Origin: Rhizobium acidisoli
GTDB lineage: Bacteria; Pseudomonadota; Alphaproteobacteria; Rhizobiales; Rhizobiaceae
Direction: 5' to 3'
Assembly: GCF_002531755.2 (NCBI RefSeq)
Contig: NZ_CP034998.1
Location: forward strand, 1,240,001-1,304,000
Length of the DNA stretch: 64,000 nucleotides
The notes beneath the pieces are model-generated. The model was not told the DNA's origin. It did not search any database and worked only from the letters and a program-made list of their open reading frames with translations. Of this stretch, positions 9,604-18,248 are shown one piece after another (position 1 is the stretch's first letter; every line of letters begins with the position of its first letter). The translations under genes and the position numbers were made by a program.

Positions 9604-12021
9604 ATGACGAAGAAAACGTCTGTAGCGAGCAGTACTGCCTACCCTGTTCTGCCTTTGCGCGACATCGTGGTTTTCCCGCATATGATCGTGCCGCTGTTCG
9701 TCGGACGGGAAAAGTCGATCCGTGCGCTCGAAGAGGTCATGGGTTCCGACAAGCAGATCATGCTGGTGACGCAGATCAACGCCAGTGACGACGATCCGGA
9801 TCCCTCCGCGATCCACAAGGTCGGCACCGTGGCCAACGTATTGCAGCTCCTGAAGCTGCCCGACGGCACCGTCAAGGTTCTGGTCGAAGGCCGCGCCCGC
9901 GCCGAGATCGATACCTATACCAGCCGCGAAGATTTCTATGAGGCGCTCGGCCACGTGCTTGAGGAGCCGCATGACGATCCGGTCGAGCTGGAAGCCTTGT
10001 CGCGTTCGGTCGTCTCCGAATTCGAAAGCTATGTGAAGCTCAACAAGAAGATTTCGCCTGAGGTGGTGGGTGCCGCCAGCCAGATCGACGACTATTCCAA
10101 GCTCGCCGATACGGTCGCTTCGCATCTGTCGATCAAGATCACCGAGAAGCAGGAGATGCTGGAAACCACCAGCGTCAAGGCCCGCCTCGAAAAGGCGCTC
10201 GGCTTCATGGAAGGCGAGATTTCGGTCCTGCAGGTCGAAAAGCGCATCCGCTCGCGCGTCAAGCGCCAGATGGAAAAGACCCAGCGCGAATACTACCTGA
10301 ACGAACAGATGAAGGCGATCCAGAAGGAACTCGGCGACGGCGAGGAAGGCCGCGACGAGATGAGCGAACTGGAGGAGCGCATCGCCAAGACCAAGCTGTC
10401 CAAGGAGGCCCGTGAAAAGGCCGATGCGGAGCTGAAGAAGCTGCGCCAGATGAGCCCGATGTCGGCTGAAGCCACCGTCGTGCGCAATTATCTGGACTGG
10501 CTGCTCGGCATTCCGTGGGGCAAGAAGTCGAAGATCAAGGCCGATCTCAACAATGCCGAGAAGATCCTCGAAGCCGATCACTTCGGTCTCGACAAGGTCA
10601 AGGAGCGCATCGTCGAATATCTGGCCGTGCAGGCCCGCGCCACCAAGATCAAGGGCCCGATTCTGTGCCTCGTTGGCCCTCCGGGCGTCGGCAAGACCTC
10701 GCTCGCCCAGTCGATCGCCAAGGCGACCGGCCGTGAGTATGTCCGCATGGCGCTTGGCGGCGTTCGTGACGAAGCCGAAATCCGCGGTCACCGCCGCACC
10801 TATATCGGCTCGATGCCCGGCAAGGTCATCCAGTCGATGAAGAAGGCCAAGAAGTCGAACCCGCTCTTCCTGCTCGACGAAATCGACAAGCTCGGCCAGG
10901 ATTATCGCGGTGATCCGTCTTCGGCCCTGCTCGAGGTGCTCGATCCGGCGCAGAACTCGACCTTCATGGATCATTACCTGGAAGTCGAATACGACCTGTC
11001 GGACGTGATGTTCATCACGACGGCGAATACGCTGAACATCCCGGCGCCGCTGATGGACCGCATGGAGATCATCCGTATCGCCGGCTACACCGAAGATGAA
11101 AAGCGCGAGATCGCCAAGCGGCATCTGCTGCCGAAGGCCATCAAGGAACATGCGTTGCAGCCGGAAGAATTCTCGGTCAGCGACGACGCCCTGATGGCGA
11201 TCAGCCAGCAGTACACCCGTGAAGCCGGCGTGCGCAGCTTCGAACGTGAACTGATGAAGCTCGCCCGCAAGGCGGTCACCGAGATCATCAAGGGCAAGAC
11301 GAAGTCGGTGCATGTGACGGCTGCCAACATCTCCGACTATCTGGGCGTCCCGCGCTTCCGCCATGGCGAAGCCGAGGGCGAGGATCAGGTCGGCGTTGTC
11401 ACCGGTCTTGCCTGGACGGAAGTCGGCGGCGAACTGCTGACCATCGAAGGCGTGATGATGCCGGGCAAGGGCCGGATGACGGTCACCGGCAATCTGAAGG
11501 AAGTCATGAAGGAATCGATCTCGGCGGCGGCCTCCTATGTCCGCTCGCGCGCTGTTGATTTCGGCATCGAGCCGCCGCGCTTCGACAAGAGCGACATCCA
11601 CGTGCACGTGCCGGAAGGCGCGACGCCCAAGGATGGCCCCTCGGCCGGCGTCGCCATGGCGACCGCCATCGTCTCGATCATGACCGGTATCCCGGTCAAC
11701 AGGCACGTGGCCATGACCGGTGAAATCACCCTTCGCGGCCGTGTGCTGCCTATCGGCGGTCTGAAGGAAAAGCTGCTCGCAGCGCTTCGCGGCGGCATCA
11801 AGAAGGTGCTGATTCCGGAGGAAAACGCCAAGGACCTGGCGGAGATTCCGGACAACGTGAAGAACAGCATGGAGATCATCCCGGTGTCCCGCATGGGCGA
11901 GGTGATCAAGCATGCGCTGATCCGGCGGCCGGAGCCGATCGAATGGGACGGCACGGTGGAAACGCCTGTCATCACCTCGGTCGAAGGCCTGGACGAGACG
12001 GGCGCGACCATAGCGCATTGA
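9604..12021 (+). CDS. lon: ATP-dependent protease La (Lon)
   Basis: 805-residue homo-hexameric AAA+ serine protease that degrades misfolded and selected regulatory proteins. Order: N-terminal substrate-binding LON domain (LPLRDIVVFPHMIVPLFVGR), coiled-coil middle, AAA+ module with Walker A GPPGVGKT at 358-365 and Walker B FLLDEIDKL, then the protease domain. The catalytic dyad is Ser680 in KDGPSAGVAMA and Lys723 in GGLKEKLLAA. Length is normal. Start ATG at 9604 follows GGAAAGGACTG. It is transcribed alone, between the clpX terminator and its own terminator. Confidence 0.98.
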   Translation: MTKKTSVASSTAYPVLPLRDIVVFPHMIVPLFVGREKSIRALEEVMGSDKQIMLVTQINASDDDPDPSAIHKVGTVANVLQLLKLPDGTVKVLVEGRARAEIDTYTSREDFYEALGHVLEEPHDDPVELEALSRSVVSEFESYVKLNKKISPEVVGAASQIDDYSKLADTVASHLSIKITEKQEMLETTSVKARLEKALGFMEGEISVLQVEKRIRSRVKRQMEKTQREYYLNEQMKAIQKELGDGEEGRDEMSELEERIAKTKLSKEAREKADAELKKLRQMSPMSAEATVVRNYLDWLLGIPWGKKSKIKADLNNAEKILEADHFGLDKVKERIVEYLAVQARATKIKGPILCLVGPPGVGKTSLAQSIAKATGREYVRMALGGVRDEAEIRGHRRTYIGSMPGKVIQSMKKAKKSNPLFLLDEIDKLGQDYRGDPSSALLEVLDPAQNSTFMDHYLEVEYDLSDVMFITTANTLNIPAPLMDRMEIIRIAGYTEDEKREIAKRHLLPKAIKEHALQPEEFSVSDDALMAISQQYTREAGVRSFERELMKLARKAVTEIIKGKTKSVHVTAANISDYLGVPRFRHGEAEGEDQVGVVTGLAWTEVGGELLTIEGVMMPGKGRMTVTGNLKEVMKESISAAASYVRSRAVDFGIEPPRFDKSDIHVHVPEGATPKDGPSAGVAMATAIVSIMTGIPVNRHVAMTGEITLRGRVLPIGGLKEKLLAALRGGIKKVLIPEENAKDLAEIPDNVKNSMEIIPVSRMGEVIKHALIRRPEPIEWDGTVETPVITSVEGLDETGATIAH

Positions 12022-12063
12022 GTGGCCTAGGCCACATTTATGCCCCATTGGCTGAAAAGACGG

Positions 12064-12094
12064 AAAAAGGCTGGCGAAAACGCCAGCCTTTTTT
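12064..12094 (+). terminator. Rho-independent terminator of lon
   Basis: Perfect stem AAAAAGGCTGGCG / CGCCAGCCTTTTT with an AAAA loop and a T run, 43 bases after the lon stop. Confidence 0.95.
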
Positions 12095-12227
12095 GTGAAA
12101 ACGTCATGTAGACGCTTGCTTTTCCTTGATTTGCAGGGCTTTTGGGTTCCCGGCGGGCCTGATGAAACCTATTCTGCGCCTAGCTTACTTTTGAGTCGTT
12201 TCGTACCATTTAGAAAGGGGTGGAAAC

Positions 12228-12503
12228 ATGAACAAGAATGAACTCGTGTCCGCAGTCGCCGAAAAGGCAGGACTGACGAAGTCTGACGCGGCTTCCGCTG
12301 TTGACGCGGTTTTTGACGTTGTCCAGGGTGAACTCAAGAACAAGGGCGACATCCGCCTCGCAGGGTTCGGCAGCTTCACCGTTTCTCATCGTGCCGCATC
12401 GAAGGGCCGCAACCCGTCGACGGGCGCTGAAGTCGACATTCCGGCTCGCAACGTGCCGAAGTTCACGCCCGGCAAGGGCCTGAAGGACGCCGTCAACGGC
12501 TGA
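12228..12503 (+). CDS. hupB: DNA-binding protein HU
   Basis: 91-residue histone-like nucleoid protein of the HU/IHF family. MNKNELVSAVAEKAGL is the typical N-terminus, the dimer core GDIRLAGFGSFTVSHRAA follows, and the DNA-binding arm has RNPSTGAEVDIPARNVPKF, including the intercalating Pro in the RNP motif. HU is a sequence-nonspecific DNA bender important for replication and chromosome folding. Strong AGAAAGGGGTG precedes the ATG. HU placed directly after lon is a widely conserved arrangement. A terminator follows within 50 bases. Confidence 0.97.
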   Translation: MNKNELVSAVAEKAGLTKSDAASAVDAVFDVVQGELKNKGDIRLAGFGSFTVSHRAASKGRNPSTGAEVDIPARNVPKFTPGKGLKDAVNG

Positions 12504-12554
12504 TCTGAGATTATCCGCCAGCCGTAAACGAGACCGGCTGTGCAGGATTTGGGA

Positions 12555-12582
12555 GGGGTTCGGTTTTGCCGGACCCCTTTTT
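12555..12582 (+). terminator. Rho-independent terminator of hupB
   Basis: Stem GGGGTTCGG / CCGGACCCC (one G-U), 5-base loop, then TTTTT. Confidence 0.9.
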
Positions 12583-12647
12583 GCTTTGCCGGGCCTTTTG
12601 CTTGAGCGGCCCTTGCCGCCATGCGGCCTTTGATCTACGACATTTCT

Positions 12648-12793
12648 GTTCTCAGGGCGGGGTGAAACTCCCCACCGGCGGTAAGGGTCTCGGCCCAAGC
12701 CCGCGAGCGCCTTCTCAAGCTGTGGCTTGAGAGGGGTCAGCAGATCCGGTGCGATTCCGGAGCCGACGGTTAAAGTCCGGATGGAAGAGAATG
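12648..12793 (+). promoter_or_regulatory. FMN riboswitch (RFN element)
   Basis: Contains the near-invariant RFN blocks in order: TTCTCAGGGCGGGGTGAAA, CCCCACCGGCGGTAAGGG, AGCCCGCGAGCGC, a variable hairpin (CTTCTCAAGC / GCTTGAGAG), GTCAGCAGATCCGGTG, GATTCCGGAGCCGACGGT, and TAAAGTCCGGATGGAAGAGA, which closes the first stem. It senses flavin mononucleotide. The next gene is the riboflavin importer ribN, which FMN should repress. After the aptamer, ATGA...GGCCG (from 12791) can pair with CGGCCTCAT (12842-12850), a possible expression platform. Confidence 0.97.
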
Positions 12794-12872
12794 AGTGTCG
12801 GCCGTGCGAGGGGCGGGGGATCTGCCCTGTCGTTCGTCGCCCGGCCTCATGCGTCCTGATTTATGTTGGTCT

Positions 12873-12975
12873 CTGCATAATTCCTAAATCGGAATCGATT
12901 TAGGGAGGAAATTATGCAGCAATTTAAAGTGCTACAGCGTCCTTTGCGCGTCTGAAAGGACGCGCGGCGCTGTAG
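12873..12975. repeat. Double-hairpin intergenic repeat between riboswitch and ribN
   Basis: First hairpin: CTGCATAATT (12873-12882) with AATTATGCAG (12910-12919), extended by CCTAAATCG / CGATTTAGG around a GAAT loop, with a 5-base bulge. Second hairpin: CTACAGCG (12932-12939) with CGCTGTAG (12968-12975), extended by GCGCGTC / GACGCGC. I recognise this sequence type as a dispersed RIME-like repeat of Rhizobium; copy number was not checked. It ends 7 bases before the ribN start. Confidence 0.7.
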
Positions 12976-12982
12976 GTTTTGG

Positions 12983-13891
12983 ATGAAAGACATGAATCAG
13001 AATTCCCTTGCGGTCGAGCCGTCCCGCGCCCTTGTCGGTGCACTCTGGATGGTCCTTGCCGGCATCGCCTTTTCGCTGCTCAACGTCGTCACCCAATGGC
13101 TGACGATGAAGCTTGCCTTTCCCTCGGCCTCGGCAGCCTTCTGGCAATATGGCTTCGCCTTCGCCTTTTCGCTGCCGTTCCTTCGCAGGCTCGGCCTGTC
13201 GGCGATGCGCACGCACTATCCCTGGCGCCACCTCGCGCGTGTCGTGCTTGCCGCGCTCGGCGTCGAGGCCTGGGTGGCCGGTCTTGCCGCGGTGCCGATC
13301 TGGCAGGCGATCGCACTGGTGATGACCTCGCCCTTCTTCATCATTCTCGGCGCCCGGCTTTTCCTCGGCGAGCGCGTCGGCCCGGCCCGCTGGGCGGCGA
13401 CCGCTGCGGGTTTCACCGGCGCGATGATCATCCTGCAGCCATGGTCGGACGGCTTTGGCTGGGCGGCTCTGTTGCCGGTGCTCTCGGCCCTGCTGTGGGG
13501 CGCCTCGTCGCTGATCACCAAGAGCCTGACGGGCATCGAGCGCCCGGAAACGATCACCGTCTGGCTGCTCGTGTTGCTGACGCCGATAAACGGCGGGCTG
13601 GCGCTTGCGGCAGGCTTTGCGGTGCCGACGGGTGCAACACTTGCCTTGTTCCTGCTGGCGGGGCTGCTGACCGCAGCAGCGCAGTATTTCCTGACGCTTG
13701 CCTATGCCGCAGCCGATGCCGCCTACGTCCAGCCCTTCGACGATCTGAAGCTGCCGCTGAATGTGCTGGCCGGCTGGCTGTTCTTCGGTTATGCGCCGGC
13801 GGGCTACCTCTGGCTCGGAGCAGCCCTCATCCTTTCCGCCTCGCTCTTCATCATGCGCAACGAGATGCGCAGGGAGCGGCAGCCCGCCTGA
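12983..13891 (+). CDS. ribN: Riboflavin transporter RibN (EamA/DMT family)
   Basis: 302-residue inner-membrane carrier with about ten transmembrane helices in two EamA repeats. The first begins LVGALWMVLAGIAFSLLN and the second covers AALLPVLSALLWGASSLITK, ending in ILSASLFIMRNEMRRERQ on the cytoplasmic side. EamA carriers have many substrates. The assignment to riboflavin rests on the FMN riboswitch about 190 bases upstream and on the known RibN family first described in Rhizobium leguminosarum. ATG at 12983 has a weak TAGG six bases before it, and the ATG at 12992 is an alternative start. A dispersed repeat fills the space between riboswitch and gene. Confidence 0.88.
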   Translation: MKDMNQNSLAVEPSRALVGALWMVLAGIAFSLLNVVTQWLTMKLAFPSASAAFWQYGFAFAFSLPFLRRLGLSAMRTHYPWRHLARVVLAALGVEAWVAGLAAVPIWQAIALVMTSPFFIILGARLFLGERVGPARWAATAAGFTGAMIILQPWSDGFGWAALLPVLSALLWGASSLITKSLTGIERPETITVWLLVLLTPINGGLALAAGFAVPTGATLALFLLAGLLTAAAQYFLTLAYAAADAAYVQPFDDLKLPLNVLAGWLFFGYAPAGYLWLGAALILSASLFIMRNEMRRERQPA

Positions 13892-13916
13892 CGTGATCCG
13901 GCGCAAAATGCCGCAC

Positions 13917-13934
13917 CTGTCATGCCTCTGTCAT
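13917..13934 (+). promoter_or_regulatory. PHO box (PhoB binding site)
   Basis: CTGTCATGCCTCTGTCAT: two exact 7-base CTGTCAT repeats 4 bases apart, the canonical PhoB site layout. It lies 53 bases before the ATG at 13987 of the phytase-like gene, so it would sit at the -35 position of a promoter for that gene. It also shows that the upstream ATG at 13933 is not the true start. Confidence 0.85.
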
Positions 13935-13986
13935 GCCTCTCCCGCAGAAAACCCATGTTTCGAATGTTCGATACATGGGGGATTTC

Positions 13987-16185
13987 ATGACCATTTCATC
14001 GCGCAAGGCAGCGCTTGCTGCCGTGCTTCTCGCTTCCGTTGCCTTCCCGGCCGCCGCCGAGCCGGTTTTCAACCGCATCGCCTCCTTCCCGGTCGCCCAG
14101 AACCTGCCTGCCGACAAGGACAAGCTCTCGGCGACCTCAGCCGAAATCATCACCGCGACCGACGACGGCAACACGCTGATCTATAGCGACAGCCCGCTCG
14201 GCGCGATCGGCTTCATCGACATCACCGACGCCAGGGCCCCGAAATCAGGCGGCGCGCTGATGATGGACGGCGAGCCGACATCGGTCACCTCGAGCGCCGG
14301 CAAGGCGCTGGTCGCCGTCAATACCTCCGAAAGCAAGGCAAAGCCCTCGGGCCGTCTGGCAATCGTCGACGTGGCGACGAAGAAGATCGAAAACAGCTGC
14401 GATCTCGGCGGCCAGCCGGATTCGATCGCGCTGAACAAGGACAAGACGCTCGGCGCCATCGCGATCGAAAACGAGCGCGACGAAGAGGTCAATGACGGCA
14501 AGATCCCGCAGATGCCGGCCGGCGATTTGGTCGTCTTCCAGGTCAGGAACGGCACTGTTGATTGCGGCACCATCAAGCACGTGGCGCTGACCGGTCTTGC
14601 CGGCGTGGCCCCTGAGGATCCGGAGCCGGAATTTGTCGCCTTCAACGGCCTGAACGAGATCGCGCTGACGCTGCAGGAAAACAACGAGATCGTCATCATC
14701 GACGCCACGACGGCTGAGGTGAAAACACATTTCTCCGCCGGCAGCGTCGATCTCACCGGCATCGACACCAAGCGTGACGGCGCCTTGAAATTCACCGGCG
14801 AATTGAAGGGCGTTCCGCGTGAGCCCGACGCCGTGAAGTGGCTTGATGATAACCGTCTCGTCATCGCCAATGAAGGCGATTACCAGGGCGGCTCGCGCGG
14901 TTTCACCATCTTCGACAAGACGGGCAAGCTTCTCTACGAATCGGGCGCATCCTTCGAACGCGCCGTCGCCCATATCGGCCACTACCCGGAAAGCCGTTCG
15001 GGATCGAAGGGCGCCGAACCGGAAGGCCTCGAAGCCGCCAAGTTCGGCGACGACCAATATTTCTTCCTGCTCGCCGAGCGCGCCTCGGTCGTCGGCGTCT
15101 ATAAGGATACCGGCGCCGATCCCGAACTCGTGCAGCTGCTGCCGTCGGGCATTTCGCCGGAAGGCGGGATTGCCATCCCGGCGCGCAATCTCTTCGCCAC
15201 CGCCAATGAACTCGACCTCGGCAAGGACGGCGGCACGCGCTCGCATGTGATGATCTATGAACGTTCGGAAGGCGAGAAAGCCTATCCTCAGATCGTGTCG
15301 GCCGACAAGGACGGCAATCCGATCGGCTTCGCAGCCCTTTCGGGTCTCGCTGCCGTTCCCGGCAAGCCGGGAATGCTCTATGCCGTCAGCGACAGCGTTC
15401 TCGGCTCGCAGCCGACGATCTACACGATCGATGCCAGCAAGAAGCCGGCAGTGATCACCGATGCTCTCGTCGTCAAGCGTGACGGCGCCCCGGCCCAGAA
15501 GCTCGACATCGAAGGCATCGCAGTGGCTGCCGACGGCTCCTTCTGGCTTGCCTCGGAAGGTTACAGCGAGCGTCTCGTCCCGCACGCCCTCTACAACGTC
15601 AACGCCAAGGGCGACATCAAAGCCGAGATCGCCCTGCCGAAGGAACTCGCCGCCAACGAAATCCGCTACGGCTTTGAAGGCATCACCATTGTCGGCACCG
15701 GCGACGATGCCACGCTCTGGATGGCTGTCCAGCGCGAATGGGGTGACGACGAGAAGGGCTTCGTCAAGCTCGTCTCCTACAATCCGAAGAAGAAGGAATG
15801 GGGTGCCGTGCGCTATCCGCTCGACAAGACGGAAAGCGGCTGGGTCGGCCTGTCTGAAATCTCGGCGCAGGGCGACAGCGTCTACATCATCGAACGCGAC
15901 AACCTCGTCGGCGATGCCGCCAAGCTGAAGAAGCTCTACAAGGTGGCGATCTCGGAGCTGAAACCCGCCAAGCTCGGCGGCGAACTGCCTGTGGTCAAGA
16001 AGACCGAAGCCCACGACTTCCTCGGCGAACTGAAGACTGCGACCAACGGCTACGTGCTCGACAAGCTCGAAGGCTTCACCTTCGACGCTTCAGGCAAGCC
16101 CTACGCCGTCACCGACAACGACGGCGTCAGCGATTCCTCCGGCGAGACGCTGTTCTTCCCGGTCGAGCTGAACGCGACGAACTGA
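13987..16185 (+). CDS. Exported phytase-like / esterase-like protein (PF13449 type)
   Basis: 732 residues. MTISSRKAALAAVLLASVAF followed by PAAAEP is a clear signal peptide, likely cut after AAA, so the protein is periplasmic or outside. The first half looks like a beta-propeller (repeats such as GQPDSIALNKDKTLGAIAIE and EPEFVAFNGLNEIALTL). The second half matches phytase-like esterase domains: KLDIEGIAVAADGSFWLASE, RYGFEGITIVG and KLEGFTFDASGKPYAVTDND. It probably hydrolyses organic phosphate esters; the activity is inferred. The frame is open back to 13933, but GGGGGA at 13977-13982 and the signal peptide support ATG 13987. The PHO box indicates induction by phosphate starvation. A strong terminator follows. 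Confidence 0.85.
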   Translation: MTISSRKAALAAVLLASVAFPAAAEPVFNRIASFPVAQNLPADKDKLSATSAEIITATDDGNTLIYSDSPLGAIGFIDITDARAPKSGGALMMDGEPTSVTSSAGKALVAVNTSESKAKPSGRLAIVDVATKKIENSCDLGGQPDSIALNKDKTLGAIAIENERDEEVNDGKIPQMPAGDLVVFQVRNGTVDCGTIKHVALTGLAGVAPEDPEPEFVAFNGLNEIALTLQENNEIVIIDATTAEVKTHFSAGSVDLTGIDTKRDGALKFTGELKGVPREPDAVKWLDDNRLVIANEGDYQGGSRGFTIFDKTGKLLYESGASFERAVAHIGHYPESRSGSKGAEPEGLEAAKFGDDQYFFLLAERASVVGVYKDTGADPELVQLLPSGISPEGGIAIPARNLFATANELDLGKDGGTRSHVMIYERSEGEKAYPQIVSADKDGNPIGFAALSGLAAVPGKPGMLYAVSDSVLGSQPTIYTIDASKKPAVITDALVVKRDGAPAQKLDIEGIAVAADGSFWLASEGYSERLVPHALYNVNAKGDIKAEIALPKELAANEIRYGFEGITIVGTGDDATLWMAVQREWGDDEKGFVKLVSYNPKKKEWGAVRYPLDKTESGWVGLSEISAQGDSVYIIERDNLVGDAAKLKKLYKVAISELKPAKLGGELPVVKKTEAHDFLGELKTATNGYVLDKLEGFTFDASGKPYAVTDNDGVSDSSGETLFFPVELNATN

Positions 16186-16205
16186 GTCGGGATAGAGAGA
16201 TAAAG

Positions 16206-16240
16206 GAAGAGGCCGGGCGAAAGCCCGGCCTCTTTTTTTT
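16206..16240 (+). terminator. Rho-independent terminator of the phytase-like gene
   Basis: Perfect 11-bp stem AGAGGCCGGGC / GCCCGGCCTCT with GAAA tetraloop, followed by a run of T. Confidence 0.95.
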
Positions 16241-16610
16241 GATGCAGAGAATCCTTAAGGCGTCCGCATTTGCAGCGGAAAGGCGAGGGCATCCGACCGA
16301 AGAACATTTGCAAGCAGAGTGCTTTGGCATGGATGCTCGGATCAAGTCCGAGCATGACGGAGATTGGGAGGACGTGACTGGCAGGAGGCGAGATGCTGGA
16401 GCAATTCCAACAGCGTGCAGGTGCGGTTGGAGTTTGGCATGGACACCTCCCCACACTCCGTCATCCTCGGCCTTGAGCCGAGGATCCATGCCGCAACCTC
16501 TCACGCGTTTGGCTCAAGGCCTGGGATATGACGGACGAAAGCTGTGAGACCTTCAACAACGGCGAGTCATCGACGCTTCCCACAGCCCTTAAAAACAAGC
16601 AGCCCCAACC
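16241..16610. repeat. Intergenic region with inverted copies of a palindromic repeat
   Basis: 370 bases without a credible gene. GGCATGGATGCTCGGATCAA (from 16326) and the following TCCGAGCATGACGG form one palindromic copy, 16326-16361. An inverted copy at 16457-16492 has TCATCCTCGGCCTTGAGCCG then AGGATCCATGCC. A third partial copy (GGCTCAAGGCCTGGGATATG) begins at 16511. This type of palindrome is common between genes in rhizobia and relatives. The gene to the right is on the opposite strand, so these could form stable structures in both 3' ends. Confidence 0.7.
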
Positions 16611-17597
16611 CTACCAACGCTGATGCACATGCGGCGCGATCAACCGCTCGTAGATCTCGCGCGTTGCCGCCATGACATCGGCCGCAAGCGGCGCCAGATC
16701 GGCGGCGGCGGCATTGGCTCTTGCCTGTTCGCCATTACGGGCGCCGGGGATGACGACGGTGACGGCTTCTGCCATCAGGATCCAGCGCAGCGCGAAGGCG
16801 GCCATGGTGGCGCCTGCGGGCACCAGCGTGCGCACCTCCTCGACCGCCTGCAGGCCGACCTCGAAGGGCACGCCGGCAAAGGTTTCGCCGACATCGAAGG
16901 CTTCACCGTGACGGTTGAAATTGCGATGGTCGTCGCTGGCAAAGTGCGTTTCCCGGGTGATCTTGCCGGAGAGCAGACCGCTGGCCAGCGGCACGCGGGC
17001 GATGATCGCCACGTTTTTGCGACGCGCCTCCTGGAAGAACAGATGGTCGGGGCGCTGGCGGAAGATGTTGTAGATGATCTGGATGCTGACGACGCCGGGA
17101 TATTCGATCGCCTTCAGCCCGTCCTCGACCTTTTCGACGCTGACGCCGTAACCCTTGATCTTGCCGGCCTTCTGCAAGGCGCCCAGACCTTCGAAGACCT
17201 CGGGCTGGTAAAACACCTCGCGCGGCGGGCAGTGAAGCTGCACGAGGTCGAGGCTGTCGACGGCAAGATTCTTGAGGCTGCGGTCGACGAAGCCTTCGAG
17301 GTTCGCCTTGGTATAACCTTCGGCCACATGCGGGTTGAGGCGGCGGCCCGCCTTTGTGGCGACCATCGGCCGTTCGCCGCCGCGCGCCTTCAGCACGTCG
17401 GCGATGATCTTTTCCGAGCGGCCGTCGCCATAGACGTCAGCCGTGTCGATGAAGGTCATGCCGGCATCGAGTGCGGCATTCAGCGCCGCACGGCCATCCG
17501 CCTCGCTGATATCGCCCCAGGAGCCGCCGATCTGCCAGGCGCCGAAGCCGACATTGGTGACGGTGAAGGGCATGCGGCCGAAAGCATGGTGTTTCAT
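16611..17597 (-). CDS. Aldo/keto reductase
   Basis: 328-residue NADPH-dependent oxidoreductase with a TIM-barrel fold. Catalytic tetrad residues are visible: Asp and Tyr in FIDTADVYGDGRSE, Lys in MVATKAGRR, and His in LVQLHCPP. The C-terminal nucleotide-binding segment is AVTVVIPGARNGEQARANAAA. It resembles the general AKR11/YajO-like bacterial reductases; the substrate is unknown. The frame extends to 17612, but that ATG overlaps the ribosome-binding site GGGAGAA, so ATG at 17597 is preferred. A palindromic repeat lies just upstream. Confidence 0.9.
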   Translation of the reverse strand: MKHHAFGRMPFTVTNVGFGAWQIGGSWGDISEADGRAALNAALDAGMTFIDTADVYGDGRSEKIIADVLKARGGERPMVATKAGRRLNPHVAEGYTKANLEGFVDRSLKNLAVDSLDLVQLHCPPREVFYQPEVFEGLGALQKAGKIKGYGVSVEKVEDGLKAIEYPGVVSIQIIYNIFRQRPDHLFFQEARRKNVAIIARVPLASGLLSGKITRETHFASDDHRNFNRHGEAFDVGETFAGVPFEVGLQAVEEVRTLVPAGATMAAFALRWILMAEAVTVVIPGARNGEQARANAAAADLAPLAADVMAATREIYERLIAPHVHQRW

Positions 17598-17613
17598 GAG
17601 AAATTCTCCCAAT

Positions 17614-17713
17614 GCATGTTGCCCGGAAGTGTGCAGCGATTCCGGGATAACGACATGCGTAAAAACAAAGAACTAAAGCGCGTCGCATCAACCAAGTTAA
17701 TGCGACGCGCTTT
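17614..17713. repeat. RIME-like palindromic repeat (copy B)
   Basis: First palindrome: outer arms GCATGT / ACATGC and inner arms CCCGGAA / TTCCGGG around GTGTGCAGCGA (17614-17658). Second palindrome: AAAGCGCGTCGCAT / ATGCGACGCGCTTT (17675-17713), 14 perfect base pairs. The same layout recurs at 18249-18351 and, in part, at 5244-5298. It looks like a dispersed non-coding element of rhizobial genomes. Confidence 0.75.
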
Positions 17714-17845
17714 GGTGATGAAAGAGATTGGCCTATCAGCCGGGCGAGGATGCGGCAATTGTCGATCCGGCCTTGATTGGTCGCCTCGATGAAATATCGT
17801 CGGGTTACAAGGCTTCAACCGCAATGGAATGGAAAAGGAAAGATC

Positions 17846-18247
17846 ATGGAGATCAAACCCGCCGGCTCTCGCCCCTCGATGACGCCACCGGCCGACTATT
17901 TCACCGGCGCCGTCCGCCAGGACCCGCTGATGGAGCCGCCGGCGCCGGCCCGGGTGAAGGCAACCTCGGTCACCTTCGAGCCCGGCGCCCGCACCGCCTG
18001 GCACACGCATCCGCTCGGCCAGACGCTGATCGTCACTTTTGGCAAGGGCCTCGCCCAGAGCTGGGGCGGAGAAATCCGCGAGATCCGCGCCGGCGACACC
18101 GTCTGGTTTTCGCCGGGCGAAAAACATTGGCATGGCGCCGGCCCCGCCACGGCGATGACGCACATCGCCATTCACGAGGCGCTTGATGGCAAGCATGTCG
18201 ACTGGATGGAAAAGGTCACCGACGCGCAGTATTCCGGCGAGGCGTAA
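17846..18247 (+). CDS. Cupin-domain protein (COG1917 type)
   Basis: 133-residue single cupin. The metal-binding motif is visible as [18 protein letters not shown] followed by [18 protein letters not shown], giving the expected three His and one Glu/Gln ligands. This combination is close to the small cupins annotated as (R)-mandelonitrile-lyase-like or carboxymuconolactone-decarboxylase-associated proteins; the actual reaction is unknown. The frame extends to 17777, but GGAAAAGGAAAG just before ATG 17846 sets the start. It sits between two copies of the same palindromic repeat. Confidence 0.85.
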   Translation: MEIKPAGSRPSMTPPADYFTGAVRQDPLMEPPAPARVKATSVTFEPGARTAWHTHPLGQTLIVTFGKGLAQSWGGEIREIRAGDTVWFSPGEKHWHGAGPATAMTHIAIHEALDGKHVDWMEKVTDAQYSGEA

Positions 18248-18248
18248 A

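Noticed and set aside
9508..12048. 846-codon open frame on the minus strand across lon
   Set aside because: It is exactly antisense to a certain gene, rich in Arg, His, Asp and Leu as expected for a shadow frame of high-GC coding DNA, and has no ribosome-binding site.
13933..13986. Longer N-terminus of the phytase-like protein
   Set aside because: The ATG at 13933 lies inside the PHO box and would put 18 residues before a clean signal peptide; ATG 13987 has a good ribosome-binding site.
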